Source: an uncultured bacterium
GTDB taxonomy: Bacteria; Bacteroidota; Bacteroidia; Bacteroidales; Bacteroidaceae
DNA length: 64,000 nucleotides
NCBI GenBank assembly: GCA_905214625.1
Contig: CAJMMQ010000008.1
Location: 37,186 to 101,185 of the forward strand
Direction of reading: 5' to 3'
The notes below the pieces were generated by a model that was not told the DNA's origin, made no database searches, and was given only the letters and a program-made list of their open reading frames with translations. This document shows positions 44,783-53,271 of this stretch, piece by piece. The position numbers were made by a program, and so were the translations under genes. Every line of letters begins with the position of its first letter. Positions within the stretch are counted from its first letter, which is position 1.

Positions 44783-47062
44783 CTAACTGTCCTCACATCC
44801 GGCCAGGCTCTTGTCGTTGTCTTTGCAGAAACGTATAATGTCGTCCTGTTCTCCTACAATCCAGATTGCGTCGCCGTGTTCAAGCTTGTGCGATGGATCC
44901 ATCTGCGACAGGTTTTCCTTTCCTTCTTCAAGCCCCACCACCATGCAATTGTAAATGTCGCGTATGCCGCTTTCGCGCAGCGTCTTGCCGGCGAACTTGC
45001 CGTTGCGGTTAATCACCACCTGATGGAGCTTCATCTCACGCTTCTCTATCTCCGGGTCTTTCTCATACAGATCCCTGTTCATTGCGGAGCTTAATGCCGT
45101 AAGCTGTTCGTCGCTCCCGATGGCCTGAATCTTGTCGCCCGGAAATATTATAGTGTCGCCGTTAGGAATGTTTATGCGCTGGCTGCCGCGCAAGATGCTG
45201 CTTACGTGAACGCCGTATTTGTTTCTGAATTCAAGTTCGCGCAGCGTCTTTCCTCCCCATTTGGAGTCTTCGGGTATTATTACGTCTGATATATGCACGT
45301 CGCGGTCGAGCAGGCGTCCTTCATATAAAGGTCTGCGGTGTCCCATCACTTCAGCCACAATCTCGCGCGAACGCAGGTTCTGCATGAACATCCGTTCCAT
45401 CTTTATGCTCCTTTTCTTCAGTGAGCGCGATATAATCATAAGCGCAACCGCCGCAAGGGCGATACTTATCATCAGGGCATTGGTGAAGCGCGTAAGGTAG
45501 TTGCAGATGTAAAACACAAATGCCGAGGCCACGGCCACCCTAACCAAGATGGTAAGAATCAGCGGCAGACGGTTGTAAGGGTTGCTGCTCCACAGGGCTT
45601 TAAACTCCTCGCTGTGGTTCTTTTTCATCATGATGGCTCTGAGGAATGGCGATATGAACAGCAGCGTAAGCAGTCCGCAAACGGCGTTGGCCCACCAGTG
45701 TGGCAGTATATGGCGCACAAACGGGAGGAAGAATGTGAACATCAGGGCTATGGTGGCACCAGACAGGATGGAGTAAATCACCGTGATGCGCACCATCTGT
45801 TTTATCAGCGTCCGCCATTTTGCTTCGGGCTGTGTGGTCTGTTTGGCCAGCGTAATGTTGTTCATCGCGATAATCCACTTTTGCGGTATGCGCCGTTCAA
45901 GCATGTTGTATGCCGGCGTGGCCATGCGTATCATGTAAGGTGTGAGGAAGGTTGTTATAACCGACACGGCCACAACGACGGGATAAAGAAACTTGCCTAT
46001 AACTCCGAGCGAGAGGCCGAGCGAGGCTATGATGAACGAGAACTCGCCTATCTGCGCCATGGAGAAGCCGCACTGCATGGCCGACTTGAGCGACTGACCT
46101 CCGATAAGAAAGCTGAGACTGCCGAAGATTGCCTGTCCCAGGATAATCACAGCCACAAGAATTATTATCGGCCATGAATATTCGGCCAGTATGGCCGGGT
46201 CGACCAGCATGCCCACCGACACGAAGAACACGGCCCCGAAAAGATTCTTGACAGGCTCTACTATCTTTATTATGCGCTCCGCCTCTATTGTCTCTGCGAG
46301 TATAGAACCCATTACAAACGCACCGAAGGCGCTGCTGAAGCCGACCTTGGTTGACAGCACGGCCATGGCGCAGCACAGGCCGAGGGCAACTATTAGCAGG
46401 GTTTCGTTGTTGATTAGTTTACGCATGGACCTCAGCATTAGCGGAATGAGGAATATGCCCACCACAAACCAGAGAATAAGAAAGAAGCCTATCTTCATAA
46501 GGCTGCCAATCATCTGTCCGCCGCCGGGGCTTGAGCCGTTGGCTATGGCAGACAGCATAACCATCATTACAATGGCCAGTATGTCCTCAAGTATGAGCAC
46601 GCTCATGACAAGACCGGCAAAGCGCTGCTGCCGCAGCCCAAGGTCGTCGAAGGCTTTATATATGATGGTGGTTGAGCTCATTGCGAGCATGCCGCCGAGA
46701 AAGATGCTGTCCATACGGCTCCATCCGAACAGATGGCCCGTAACTATGCCCAGCATCATCATGCAGAACACAATGGAGCATGTTGATATTATGGGCGAGG
46801 CACCCATCTTTATTATCTTCTTGAACGAGAAGTCGAGGCCGAGCGAAAAGAGCAGGAACATCACGCCAATGTCGCCCCATGTGCTTATGTCGGCCCTGTC
46901 GGCCACAGACATTATGTATGGCATGTGCGGACTTACCAAGAATCCTGCCACCACATATCCGAGCACGAGCGGCTGCTTTAGCTTTTTGAACACTATGGTT
47001 ACGATGCCTGCCACCACAAGGATAAGTGCCAGGTCTTTTACAAGGTGTGGAAGTTCGCCCAT
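44783..47062 (-). CDS. CPA2 monovalent cation/proton antiporter with two RCK_C domains
   Basis: 759 residues. About twelve hydrophobic segments (about 8-410) form a KefB/CPA2 exchanger; MFLLFSLGLDFSFKKI and the unwound-helix region VMSVLILEDILAI are visible. A second hydrophobic block (about 430-560) precedes two RCK_C (TrkA-C) domains at about 600-665 and 680-750. The first ends GDTIIFPGDKIQAIGSDEQL, the second GDAIWIVGEQDDI. The NAD-binding RCK_N domain is missing. It probably exchanges K+ or Na+ for protons with ligand gating by RCK_C; the ion is undetermined. Confidence 0.87.
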   Translation of the reverse strand: MGELPHLVKDLALILVVAGIVTIVFKKLKQPLVLGYVVAGFLVSPHMPYIMSVADRADISTWGDIGVMFLLFSLGLDFSFKKIIKMGASPIISTCSIVFCMMMLGIVTGHLFGWSRMDSIFLGGMLAMSSTTIIYKAFDDLGLRQQRFAGLVMSVLILEDILAIVMMVMLSAIANGSSPGGGQMIGSLMKIGFFLILWFVVGIFLIPLMLRSMRKLINNETLLIVALGLCCAMAVLSTKVGFSSAFGAFVMGSILAETIEAERIIKIVEPVKNLFGAVFFVSVGMLVDPAILAEYSWPIIILVAVIILGQAIFGSLSFLIGGQSLKSAMQCGFSMAQIGEFSFIIASLGLSLGVIGKFLYPVVVAVSVITTFLTPYMIRMATPAYNMLERRIPQKWIIAMNNITLAKQTTQPEAKWRTLIKQMVRITVIYSILSGATIALMFTFFLPFVRHILPHWWANAVCGLLTLLFISPFLRAIMMKKNHSEEFKALWSSNPYNRLPLILTILVRVAVASAFVFYICNYLTRFTNALMISIALAAVALMIISRSLKKRSIKMERMFMQNLRSREIVAEVMGHRRPLYEGRLLDRDVHISDVIIPEDSKWGGKTLRELEFRNKYGVHVSSILRGSQRINIPNGDTIIFPGDKIQAIGSDEQLTALSSAMNRDLYEKDPEIEKREMKLHQVVINRNGKFAGKTLRESGIRDIYNCMVVGLEEGKENLSQMDPSHKLEHGDAIWIVGEQDDIIRFCKDNDKSLAGCEDS

Positions 47063-47208
47063 GTCTTTTCTTTATTGCTGTCGATTTGTTTATATATAAA
47101 GGGCTGGAAGCAGAATATCCTCAACGACATTAACCGTGCTTGCGCTCAGATAATAGTCTGTGCATTCTGCTGCCAGTCCTGTAAGAGTTTTTGCATGAGT
47201 AGTGGTGT

Positions 47209-47244
47209 TACAGTAAGCATGTGGCATGCAACATGCTTACTGTA
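47209..47244. other. Perfect 14-bp inverted repeat upstream of the antiporter gene
   Basis: TACAGTAAGCATGT (47209-47222) and ACATGCTTACTGTA (47231-47244) with loop GGCATGCA. There is no T tract on either strand. It lies 147 bp before the antiporter start and about 100 bp after the pepT stop, so it may be an operator or a weak terminator. Confidence 0.5.
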
Positions 47245-47341
47245 CTTGCCGGCACATTGTGCCTGTTCTGTTTACTGACTTGTGTGTCAATGTATCCGCC
47301 AGTATTTACAGCCTGTATGGAAGTGCCGGATCCTTATGCTT

Positions 47342-48565
47342 TCAGTCGTTATATTCGGCCGTAATCTCGCATATCTTTACGATTACCTGCATAGCCTTTT
47401 CCATAACCTGAATAGATACAAACTCGTATGGACCATGGAAGTTTACGCCGCCGGCAAAGATATTGGGACAAGGCAGACCTTTGAACGACAGCTGTGCGCC
47501 GTCGGTACCGCCGCGTATAGGCTCAACCTTAGGCGGAACGCCGCTGTCCTGCATGGCCTTCAGCACGATGTCTATAACGTGCATCTTCGGGTCTATCTTC
47601 TCCTTCATGTTGTAATACTGGTCTTTCACATCGGCCGTAACAGTGCCTTCGCCGTATTTCTGGTTCATTTCTGCCACGCATTTCTCTATGAAAGCCTTAC
47701 GCTCTTCAAACTTCTCGCGGTCGTGGTCGCGTATGATGTAAGACAGTTTGGCGTTCTCTATGTTCGACTCGATGCCCAGCAGATGATAGAATCCCTCGTA
47801 GCCTTCTGTTGTTTCAGGAGTCTCATCGGCCGGAAGCATGGCGGCAAACTCGGCAGCCAGGCGGTTGGCGTTAATCATCTTGCCTTTGGCATATCCGGGG
47901 TGAACGCTCACTCCTTTGATGTTAACTTTGGCCGAAGCGGCGTTGAAGTTCTCAAACTCAAGGTCGCCAAGGTCGCCTCCGTCGATGGTGTAAGCCCACT
48001 CGCATCCGAATTTCTCAACGTTAAAGTGATGTGCGCCCATGCCTATCTCTTCGTCAGGGTTGAAGCCCATGCGTATGTCGCCGTGCGGAATCTCCTTGTG
48101 GTCGCGCAGCCAGCACATGGCCTGCACTATTTCGGCTATGCCTGCCTTGTCGTCAGCGCCCAGCAGTGTGTGTCCGTCTGTGACGATAAGGTCTTCGCCA
48201 ACATGCTGAAGCAGCTCGGGAAACTTCTTTGTAGACGACACTATGCCCGGCGAAAGCTCGATGTCCTTGCCGTCGTAGTTCTTCACGATGCGCGGCTTTA
48301 CGTCCTTTCCGCTGCAGTCGGGTGATGTGTCGTAGTGGCTTATGAAGCCTATTGTAGGAACATCCTTCTTGACGTTCGACTTCAGAGTGGCGTAAACGTA
48401 GCCGTTTTCGTCCATCTCCACATCGTCAAAGCCCTCGTCCTTGAGCTCTTCTTTCAGGTATTTGGCAAAATCAAGCTGTTTAAGAGTGCTCGGCACGGTC
48501 TGGCTTTCTTCGGCCGACTGTGTGTCGAAGCTTACGTAATTCAAAAATCTTTCAACTATGTCCAT
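47342..48565 (-). CDS. pepT: Peptidase T (tripeptide aminopeptidase)
   Basis: Start at 48565 gives [20 protein letters not shown], matching PepT; an in-frame ATG at 48631 would add a non-family 22-residue extension. 407 residues. Di-zinc site motifs: [17 protein letters not shown] (His, Asp), [14 protein letters not shown] and [13 protein letters not shown]. It is cytoplasmic and removes the N-terminal residue from tripeptides. It is monocistronic with its own -7 element. Confidence 0.95.
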   Translation of the reverse strand: MDIVERFLNYVSFDTQSAEESQTVPSTLKQLDFAKYLKEELKDEGFDDVEMDENGYVYATLKSNVKKDVPTIGFISHYDTSPDCSGKDVKPRIVKNYDGKDIELSPGIVSSTKKFPELLQHVGEDLIVTDGHTLLGADDKAGIAEIVQAMCWLRDHKEIPHGDIRMGFNPDEEIGMGAHHFNVEKFGCEWAYTIDGGDLGDLEFENFNAASAKVNIKGVSVHPGYAKGKMINANRLAAEFAAMLPADETPETTEGYEGFYHLLGIESNIENAKLSYIIRDHDREKFEERKAFIEKCVAEMNQKYGEGTVTADVKDQYYNMKEKIDPKMHVIDIVLKAMQDSGVPPKVEPIRGGTDGAQLSFKGLPCPNIFAGGVNFHGPYEFVSIQVMEKAMQVIVKICEITAEYND

Positions 48566-48645
48566 GATATTTTTTATATTATTCAGTTGTTTTTCAAAAT
48601 TACATACCATCTGTTCCTGCGTTCGTGGCACAGGTTATCAGAATG

Positions 48646-48653
48646 CAAATATA
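48646..48653 (-). promoter_or_regulatory. Probable -7 element for pepT
   Basis: The minus strand reads TATATTTG, matching TAnnTTTG, 81 bp before the chosen start. Confidence 0.5.
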
Positions 48654-48750
48654 GGAAATTTTATTGAGATATGTTGATGTTTTGCCGGGTTAATTAGCCT
48701 TAATTCTACAACTTTTTGCGGATTTTGGAGATATGTGTAATATATTAGGG

Positions 48751-48797
48751 CAAATAAAACAGGCGTAAATTCTTATCACAAAGAGATTTTACGCCTG
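48751..48797 (-). terminator. tRNA-Arg terminator
   Basis: CAGGCGTAAA (48760-48769) pairs with TTTACGCCTG (48788-48797); the minus strand continues TTTTATTTG. It lies just past the tRNA 3' end. Confidence 0.85.
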
Positions 48798-48800
48798 ATG

Positions 48801-48874
48801 TGATCCCGTTGGGATTCAAACCCAAGACCTTCAGAACCGGAATCTGACGCTCTATTCAGCTAAGCTACGGGACC
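48801..48874 (-). tRNA. tRNA-Arg(CCG)
   Basis: A 74-nt cloverleaf: acceptor GGTCCCG with CGGGATC (one G-T pair), discriminator A; D-arm region GTAGCTTAGCTGAATAGAGC; anticodon stem TCAGA/TCTGA with loop TTCCGGT, anticodon CCG; T-arm TTGGGTTTGAATCCCAA. No encoded CCA. Confidence 0.92.
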
Positions 48875-48940
48875 ATTGTCGTGTGTTTCGTCGGGCCGAG
48901 TCTGCACGTTAGAAATGCATGCCTGTACTTAAAACATGTG

Positions 48941-48948
48941 CAAAGGTA
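48941..48948 (-). promoter_or_regulatory. Probable -7 element for tRNA-Arg
   Basis: The minus strand reads TACCTTTG, matching TAnnTTTG, 67 bp before the tRNA; the same octamer precedes tRNA-Gln. Confidence 0.55.
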
Positions 48949-49129
48949 ATATTTTTTTTCGATTTCTGCGCCTGTTGCCAGATAAATTATTGAAAATAAG
49001 GAATAGTTAATAGCGCATGATGAATAAACCGTTATGATTGTTCCTGTTTCTTTGTCGCCAAAATTTCACAAATAATTGCCGTGTTATTAGGCCGCGGCAT
49101 GGCGTTGAAGTTGTCCGGCTTGTAAGAAT

Positions 49130-49191
49130 GAAAAACATAAGCCGACGGGCAAAATGTTCCAGACCACAGGTCGGGCACATGTCCGTCGGCT
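49130..49191 (-). terminator. Tryptophanase terminator
   Basis: AGCCGACGG (49140-49148) pairs with CCGTCGGCT (49183-49191); the minus strand then reads TATGTTTTTC. Confidence 0.75.
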
Positions 49192-49245
49192 CTATATGTT
49201 CATGGCGTAATACGCCTGTATGGGGCTTTGCCTTACAGCTAATTA

Positions 49246-50619
49246 TTACAGACGTTCGAGCTGTACTGTGAAGTGGCGCATGAGCGGTGCCTCCCATGCA
49301 ATTCTTACGCCGCGCGTAATCTCAGCCCTGCGCTCATAAACGTTCTTCAGCGCAGCTGCTATAACAGCAATGTGATTGTCTGTGTAGACGCGGCGCGGAA
49401 TGGCAAGGCGCAGCAGGTCGAGACCTGTGAAGCGGTTTTCACGAGTAACCGGGTCGCGGTCGGCCAAGAGATAACCAATCTCGCATCCGCGGATACCTGC
49501 CTCGAGATAAAGCTCTATGGTAAGTGTCTGTGCGGGGAATTCTTCCTTCGGAACATGTGTGAGCACCTTGGGAGCGTCAACGAAGATGGCGTGGCCGCCG
49601 GCCGGGCGCTGATAAGGAATGCCGTACTCGTCGAGCAGGCGTGCGAGCAGCTGCACCTGACGGATGCGTGTGTCGAGGTTGTCAAACTCTGTATTCTCGT
49701 CGAGACCTATTGCCAGTGCGTTCATGTCGCGTCCGTTCATACCTCCGTATGTCAGATAGCCTTCAAACTGCACACAGTAACCCTTGGCGCCCTCATACCA
49801 CTCTTGCTTGCGTGTGGCAATGAATCCGCCCATGTTTACGAGTCCGTCCTTCTTGGCGCTCATTGTCATGCCGTCTGCCAGAGCGAACATCTCGCGTGTA
49901 ATCTCCTTTATGGTCTTGTCGGCATATCCTTCCTCGCGTGTCTTGATGAAGTAAGCATTCTCGGCGAAGCGTGCAGAGTCGAACACCACGGGCTTGCCGT
50001 ATTTGTCTGCCACGGCGCGCACCTGTCTCAGGTTTTCCATCGACACAGGCTGTCCTCCTGCTGTGTTGTTGGTTATGGTTACGATGATGAACGGTATGCG
50101 GTCGCCGTGCTCCTTGAGTGCGTTTTCAAGTTTCACGGGGTCAACGTTGCCCTTGAACGGCACCTCGAGCTGAGTGTCCTTAGCCTCGTCAACGGTGCAG
50201 TCGAGCGCGATGGCCTTACGTCCCTCGATATGTCCTTTTGTAGTGTCGAAGTGAGAGTTACCGGGCACGATGTCGCCTTCGTGTACGAGATATGAGAACA
50301 GTACGTTCTCGGCGGCGCGTCCCTGGTGTGTGGGTATTACATACTCAAAGCCCGTTAGCCTCTGTATAGTCTCCTTCAGTCTGAAAAAAGAGTCGGCTCC
50401 GGCGTAGCTCTCGTCGCCAGTCATTATTCCGGCCCACTGGCGGTCGCTCATTGCGCCCGTGCCCGAGTCGGTGAGCAGGTCGATATACACCTGGTTGGCT
50501 TTAAGTTGAAATACGTTGTAGTGAGCCTCTTTAATCCACTGTTCGCGTTCCTCGCGAGTGCTTTTGCGTATAGGCTCTACCATTTTTATTTTCCAAGATT
50601 CTGCGAATGGTAATTCCAT
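49246..50619 (-). CDS. tnaA: Tryptophanase
   Basis: 457 residues of the beta-eliminating PLP lyase family, beginning MELPFAESWKIKMVEPIRKS. The PLP Lys is in MTMSAKKDGLVNMGGF, and PTHQGRAAENVLFS and TITNNTAGGQPVSM are family hallmarks. Two positions separate it from tyrosine phenol-lyase: near the C-terminus MRHFTVQL has the His typical of tryptophanase (TPL has Phe), and GIRGCEIG has Ile where TPL has the substrate-binding Arg. It should convert tryptophan to indole, pyruvate and ammonia. It is preceded by a 1.1-kb gene-free region; no TnaC-like leader was recognised. Confidence 0.93.
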   Translation of the reverse strand: MELPFAESWKIKMVEPIRKSTREEREQWIKEAHYNVFQLKANQVYIDLLTDSGTGAMSDRQWAGIMTGDESYAGADSFFRLKETIQRLTGFEYVIPTHQGRAAENVLFSYLVHEGDIVPGNSHFDTTKGHIEGRKAIALDCTVDEAKDTQLEVPFKGNVDPVKLENALKEHGDRIPFIIVTITNNTAGGQPVSMENLRQVRAVADKYGKPVVFDSARFAENAYFIKTREEGYADKTIKEITREMFALADGMTMSAKKDGLVNMGGFIATRKQEWYEGAKGYCVQFEGYLTYGGMNGRDMNALAIGLDENTEFDNLDTRIRQVQLLARLLDEYGIPYQRPAGGHAIFVDAPKVLTHVPKEEFPAQTLTIELYLEAGIRGCEIGYLLADRDPVTRENRFTGLDLLRLAIPRRVYTDNHIAVIAAALKNVYERRAEITRGVRIAWEAPLMRHFTVQLERL

Positions 50620-50647
50620 AGTTTAAGGTTTTAATAAAATTCAGCAT

Positions 50648-50655
50648 CAAATTTA
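50648..50655 (-). promoter_or_regulatory. Probable -7 element for tnaA
   Basis: The minus strand reads TAAATTTG, matching TAnnTTTG, 29 bp before the start; the leader would be only about 20 nt. Confidence 0.5.
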
Positions 50656-50669
50656 GCAAAAAATATTTT

Positions 50670-50699
50670 ATGGCGCAAAGGGTTTTCGCCATTTTTTTT
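50670..50699 (+). terminator. Plus-strand terminator-like hairpin upstream of tnaA
   Basis: ATGGCG (50670-50675) pairs with CGCCAT (50687-50692), followed by TTTTTTTG. It faces away from tnaA and no annotated plus-strand gene precedes it. Confidence 0.5.
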
Positions 50700-51131
50700 G
50701 TCATGCTCAGTCTGTGTGCCTGTTGGTTACGTTGCATACTGTAAGGTAAATAGTCTTTATTTGTATTAAGTGAAGTTTCTTGATTTGTGCGGTTGCCTAA
50801 ATGCCAAGGAAAAAACATCGGCCGTGTGCTAAATGATAATTTGGCTTTTTTTGTTGCCGGTACATTGTCAGGAGGTTTTGCGGGTGGCAGCTTCCCTTTG
50901 TTAAGCTGCGTTTTACAATATGTTGCGTGTGCAGATGTTTATGTTGCATTGTGATTTTTGATTACGCTCTCATACTGCGATATTTTGAAATAAAAGTAAT
51001 TTGGCCGTAAAAAACGGTATAAATAGTGTGCAAACATAAACACCTGCAATACAGGATGTTGCGCGGATTTATGGCTTCGTGCGCATCTTTTTTTAGCTGA
51101 AATGACAATAAAAAACGGCCGTTTGGGGCAC

Positions 51132-51219
51132 CGAAAGCACTGCTTTGGTAATGTAAAAGCTCTGCTTTCAGACTCTAAAAGCTATTCTTTCGCCATGCAA
51201 AAGCATGCCCGTCGCACTG
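51132..51219. repeat. Second array of four 22-bp units
   Basis: Units at 51132, 51154, 51176 and 51198, each 22 bp. The middle ones read TAAAAGCTCTGCTTTCAGAC and TAAAAGCTATTCTTTCGCCA plus two bases. As in the 34401-34488 array, each starts Y/T-AAAA and has a short A-run/T-run mini-palindrome (AAAGC-TCT-GCTTT). Confidence 0.8.
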
Positions 51220-51449
51220 TTATGTAAATATTATTTACCGGAAAAGACGTTTTGTCACTCTCAAATTTCTATTTCGTTTAAATATCCGTACATATTCCGT
51301 TTGACACTTTGATATGTTTATACGGTATGATGATGACAAATGTAAAAAGTTATAATTTGCGTCCGCGGTCATGCTGCGTGCCTTATTTCGTTGTCATGCT
51401 CTTTAATCAATATCGCGTCATCAGGTCGTGTGTAGGTTAATTCTACAAG

Positions 51450-51575
51450 CATATTGATGCTTTTATCTGTCTTATTTATTTTCTATTGTCTTTTTGTCGT
51501 CTGCTTTTTTTGACATAGCCTGCTGTGCCTGAGGAAAGCAAACAACAATTCGGCTGAATCCTGATTACCGGTGTT
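51450..51575 (-). repeat. Dispersed repeat R2, copy D
   Basis: Same orientation as copy C. The core TTGACATAGCCTGCTGTGCC begins at 51510. The left arm (ATGCTTTTATCTGTCTT) and right arm (GGCTGAATCCTGATTA) match copy C with a deletion of the CTCAATATAAAA part. Confidence 0.75.
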
Positions 51576-51737
51576 GGATTAATGGCAGGTTGTTGTTCGT
51601 GCCTTGTTGCATGATAAAATGCCTTGGTGGCGTATGCGCCTGCATACATGCCACCAAGGCATTCAACTCTGACATAACGCCCATTGGACGTTGCCTGTCA
51701 GGAGACAATGACGTATGTCTTAACCCTTGCAGTATTC

Positions 51738-52970
51738 TTATTTGCGCTTCATAACGCTGTTGACAACGCGCACCGACGACACCAGCTTGCCGGTAGACGT
51801 AAACACGTCGATGTTCCATACGTGAGACGAGCGCCCCTTGTGAACCAGAGTGCCCACGGCACGCACCGTGTCGCCTTCATGGGCTGACGAAATGTGGTTT
51901 CCGCTGACCTGCATTCCCACTACATATTCGTCGGGATTGCATATTATCATCGAGCCAAAACCGGCAACAGTCTCGGCCAGTGCCAGCGTGGCTCCGCCAT
52001 GAAGGATGCCGAACGGCTGGCGGTTGCGGTGGTCTACAGGCATGGTGGCTTCAACGCGTTCGTGCGAGGCGTAGGTGTATTGTATGCCGAGATTGCCCAT
52101 TAGCGTCGACTTCGACTGTGCGTTAAGCTCATCGAGCGGAATCTCGCTCGGGCGCACTTCCGAGAGGAAAGCCTTTTCTACGGCCACGGCCACACCGTCG
52201 TCGTTGTTCGACAGCGTTATGTAGTCGGCGCATCTTTTTACAGAGCCGGGAGCGTTGCCCATGGCTATGCCAAGGCTTGCAAGCTGAAGCATGGTTACGT
52301 CGGCCACGCCGTCGCCAATCACAACAATCTCGTCGGTTTTTATTCCTTCCATCTCCATAACGGCAGCCAGCGTGTTAGCCTTGTTGACGTGGCATCCAAC
52401 CACCTCGAGGAAGAACGGCTCTGAACGGAACACGTCGAGCACTCCGTCGAGACGGCGCTTCCAGTGGTTCTCAAGACCCACCAATGCCTCCTCGTCGTCG
52501 CTTACCAGCATGCACTTATATGGAATAAAGTCAATGATGATAGAAAACAGCTCGTCGTAAACAACCCTCATGCCGTTAAGTTCGGCTTCAGCCTTAATGT
52601 GCTGATTGTCGGGCATGTTGGTTACAATGTAGTCTTCGTTATAGGTAAGAATTCCAAAGCCGTTCTTTTGTGCTTTTTTCTCAAGATATGGTATAAGTTC
52701 GGGATTGATGCGGCGCTCAAAGATAACTTCTCCGTCAGAAGCTCTTATTACCTGTCCGCCGTTATACGACATCACGTAACCGTTGTATGTCTCAAGTTCA
52801 AGCTGTTTGGCCAGCGGCAGCAGTCCGTATGTCGGCCGGCCTGAGGCCAGCATAATGCGTACCCCCATCTGTTGAACCTTGCGCAGTGTAGCCAGTGTGC
52901 GCTTGCTTATCTCCTTGTTGTCGTTTAACAATGTTCCGTCAACATCCAGAACGAGCATCTTATATTTCAT
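51738..52970 (-). CDS. HAD (Cof-type) phosphatase fused to MenI-like hotdog thioesterase
   Basis: 410 residues in two domains. Residues about 1-270 are a Cof-type HAD-IIB hydrolase: nucleophile LVLDVDGTLL, motif II LASGRPTYGL, Lys in CHVNKANTL and motif IV VVIGDGVADVTML. Residues about 280-410 are a hotdog acyl-CoA thioesterase: EATMPVDHRNRQPFGILHGG, then ALAETVAG, resembling E. coli YdiI (MenI), which hydrolyses DHNA-CoA in menaquinone synthesis. Catalytic residues look intact in both. Cytoplasmic. The partnership of the two activities is unexplained. Confidence 0.88.
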   Translation of the reverse strand: MKYKMLVLDVDGTLLNDNKEISKRTLATLRKVQQMGVRIMLASGRPTYGLLPLAKQLELETYNGYVMSYNGGQVIRASDGEVIFERRINPELIPYLEKKAQKNGFGILTYNEDYIVTNMPDNQHIKAEAELNGMRVVYDELFSIIIDFIPYKCMLVSDDEEALVGLENHWKRRLDGVLDVFRSEPFFLEVVGCHVNKANTLAAVMEMEGIKTDEIVVIGDGVADVTMLQLASLGIAMGNAPGSVKRCADYITLSNNDDGVAVAVEKAFLSEVRPSEIPLDELNAQSKSTLMGNLGIQYTYASHERVEATMPVDHRNRQPFGILHGGATLALAETVAGFGSMIICNPDEYVVGMQVSGNHISSAHEGDTVRAVGTLVHKGRSSHVWNIDVFTSTGKLVSSVRVVNSVMKRK

Positions 52971-52998
52971 AGCTCTATGTTTTAAGGGTTATGTAGAG

Positions 52999-53006
52999 CA
53001 AAAATA
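52999..53006 (-). promoter_or_regulatory. Probable -7 element for the HAD-thioesterase gene
   Basis: The minus strand reads TATTTTTG, 29 bp before the start. Confidence 0.5.
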
Positions 53007-53040
53007 AGCAAAAACATTCTCAAAACTCCCATTTATTGCT

Positions 53041-53048
53041 TATTTTTG
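53041..53048 (+). promoter_or_regulatory. Probable -7 element for the GH78 gene
   Basis: TATTTTTG matches TAnnTTTG; it is the strongest match between the two divergent genes on the plus strand. Confidence 0.45.
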
Positions 53049-53271
53049 TAGTGGCGTTTCAGTTTTTTAAGGAATAGCCGACTGTTATGGGCGTGTTTAT
53101 AAGTTTATTTAAAATGTAATTGCCGTAACGGCCGCATATTCAACGGCAAAAAACAAAGCCGGGGCGAAAGACGGTACAACATTGCCCTTGTTGCGTCATT
53201 ACATAAGAGAAAATCAGTTTTAGCAATTATAATCTTTATTGCCGAGGCAATACAATAAACTTGAAAAAGAC

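Larger units (their letters stand above)
48875..49245. other. Intergenic region, tRNA-Arg to tryptophanase
   Basis: 371 bp with the tRNA-Arg -7 element (48941-48948) and the tryptophanase terminator (49130-49191). Nothing else recognised. Confidence 0.65.
50620..51737. other. Long gene-free region upstream of tryptophanase
   Basis: 1,118 bp, the longest gap in the window. Contents: a tnaA -7 element (50648-50655), a plus-strand terminator-like hairpin (50670-50699), a second hairpin with T7 (about 51061-51097), a 22-bp unit array (51132-51219) and R2 copy D (51450-51575). No convincing coding sequence was seen; an unannotated small RNA is possible. Confidence 0.6.
52971..53271. other. Divergent promoter region, HAD-thioesterase and rhamnosidase genes
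   Basis: 301 bp. Back-to-back -7 elements lie at 52999-53006 (minus) and 53041-53048 (plus). The rhamnosidase leader would be about 215 nt and shows nothing recognised. Confidence 0.6.

Noticed and set aside
47282..48325. Long plus-strand open frame opposite pepT
   Set aside because: Antisense to a clear PepT with intact metal ligands; no recognisable product. The same applies to frames at 49273-50295 and 46191-47099.
50531..50818. TnaC-like leader peptide upstream of tryptophanase
   Set aside because: The minus-strand frame has an early Trp but overlaps tnaA out of frame, lacks the TnaC pattern and starts upstream of the likely promoter.
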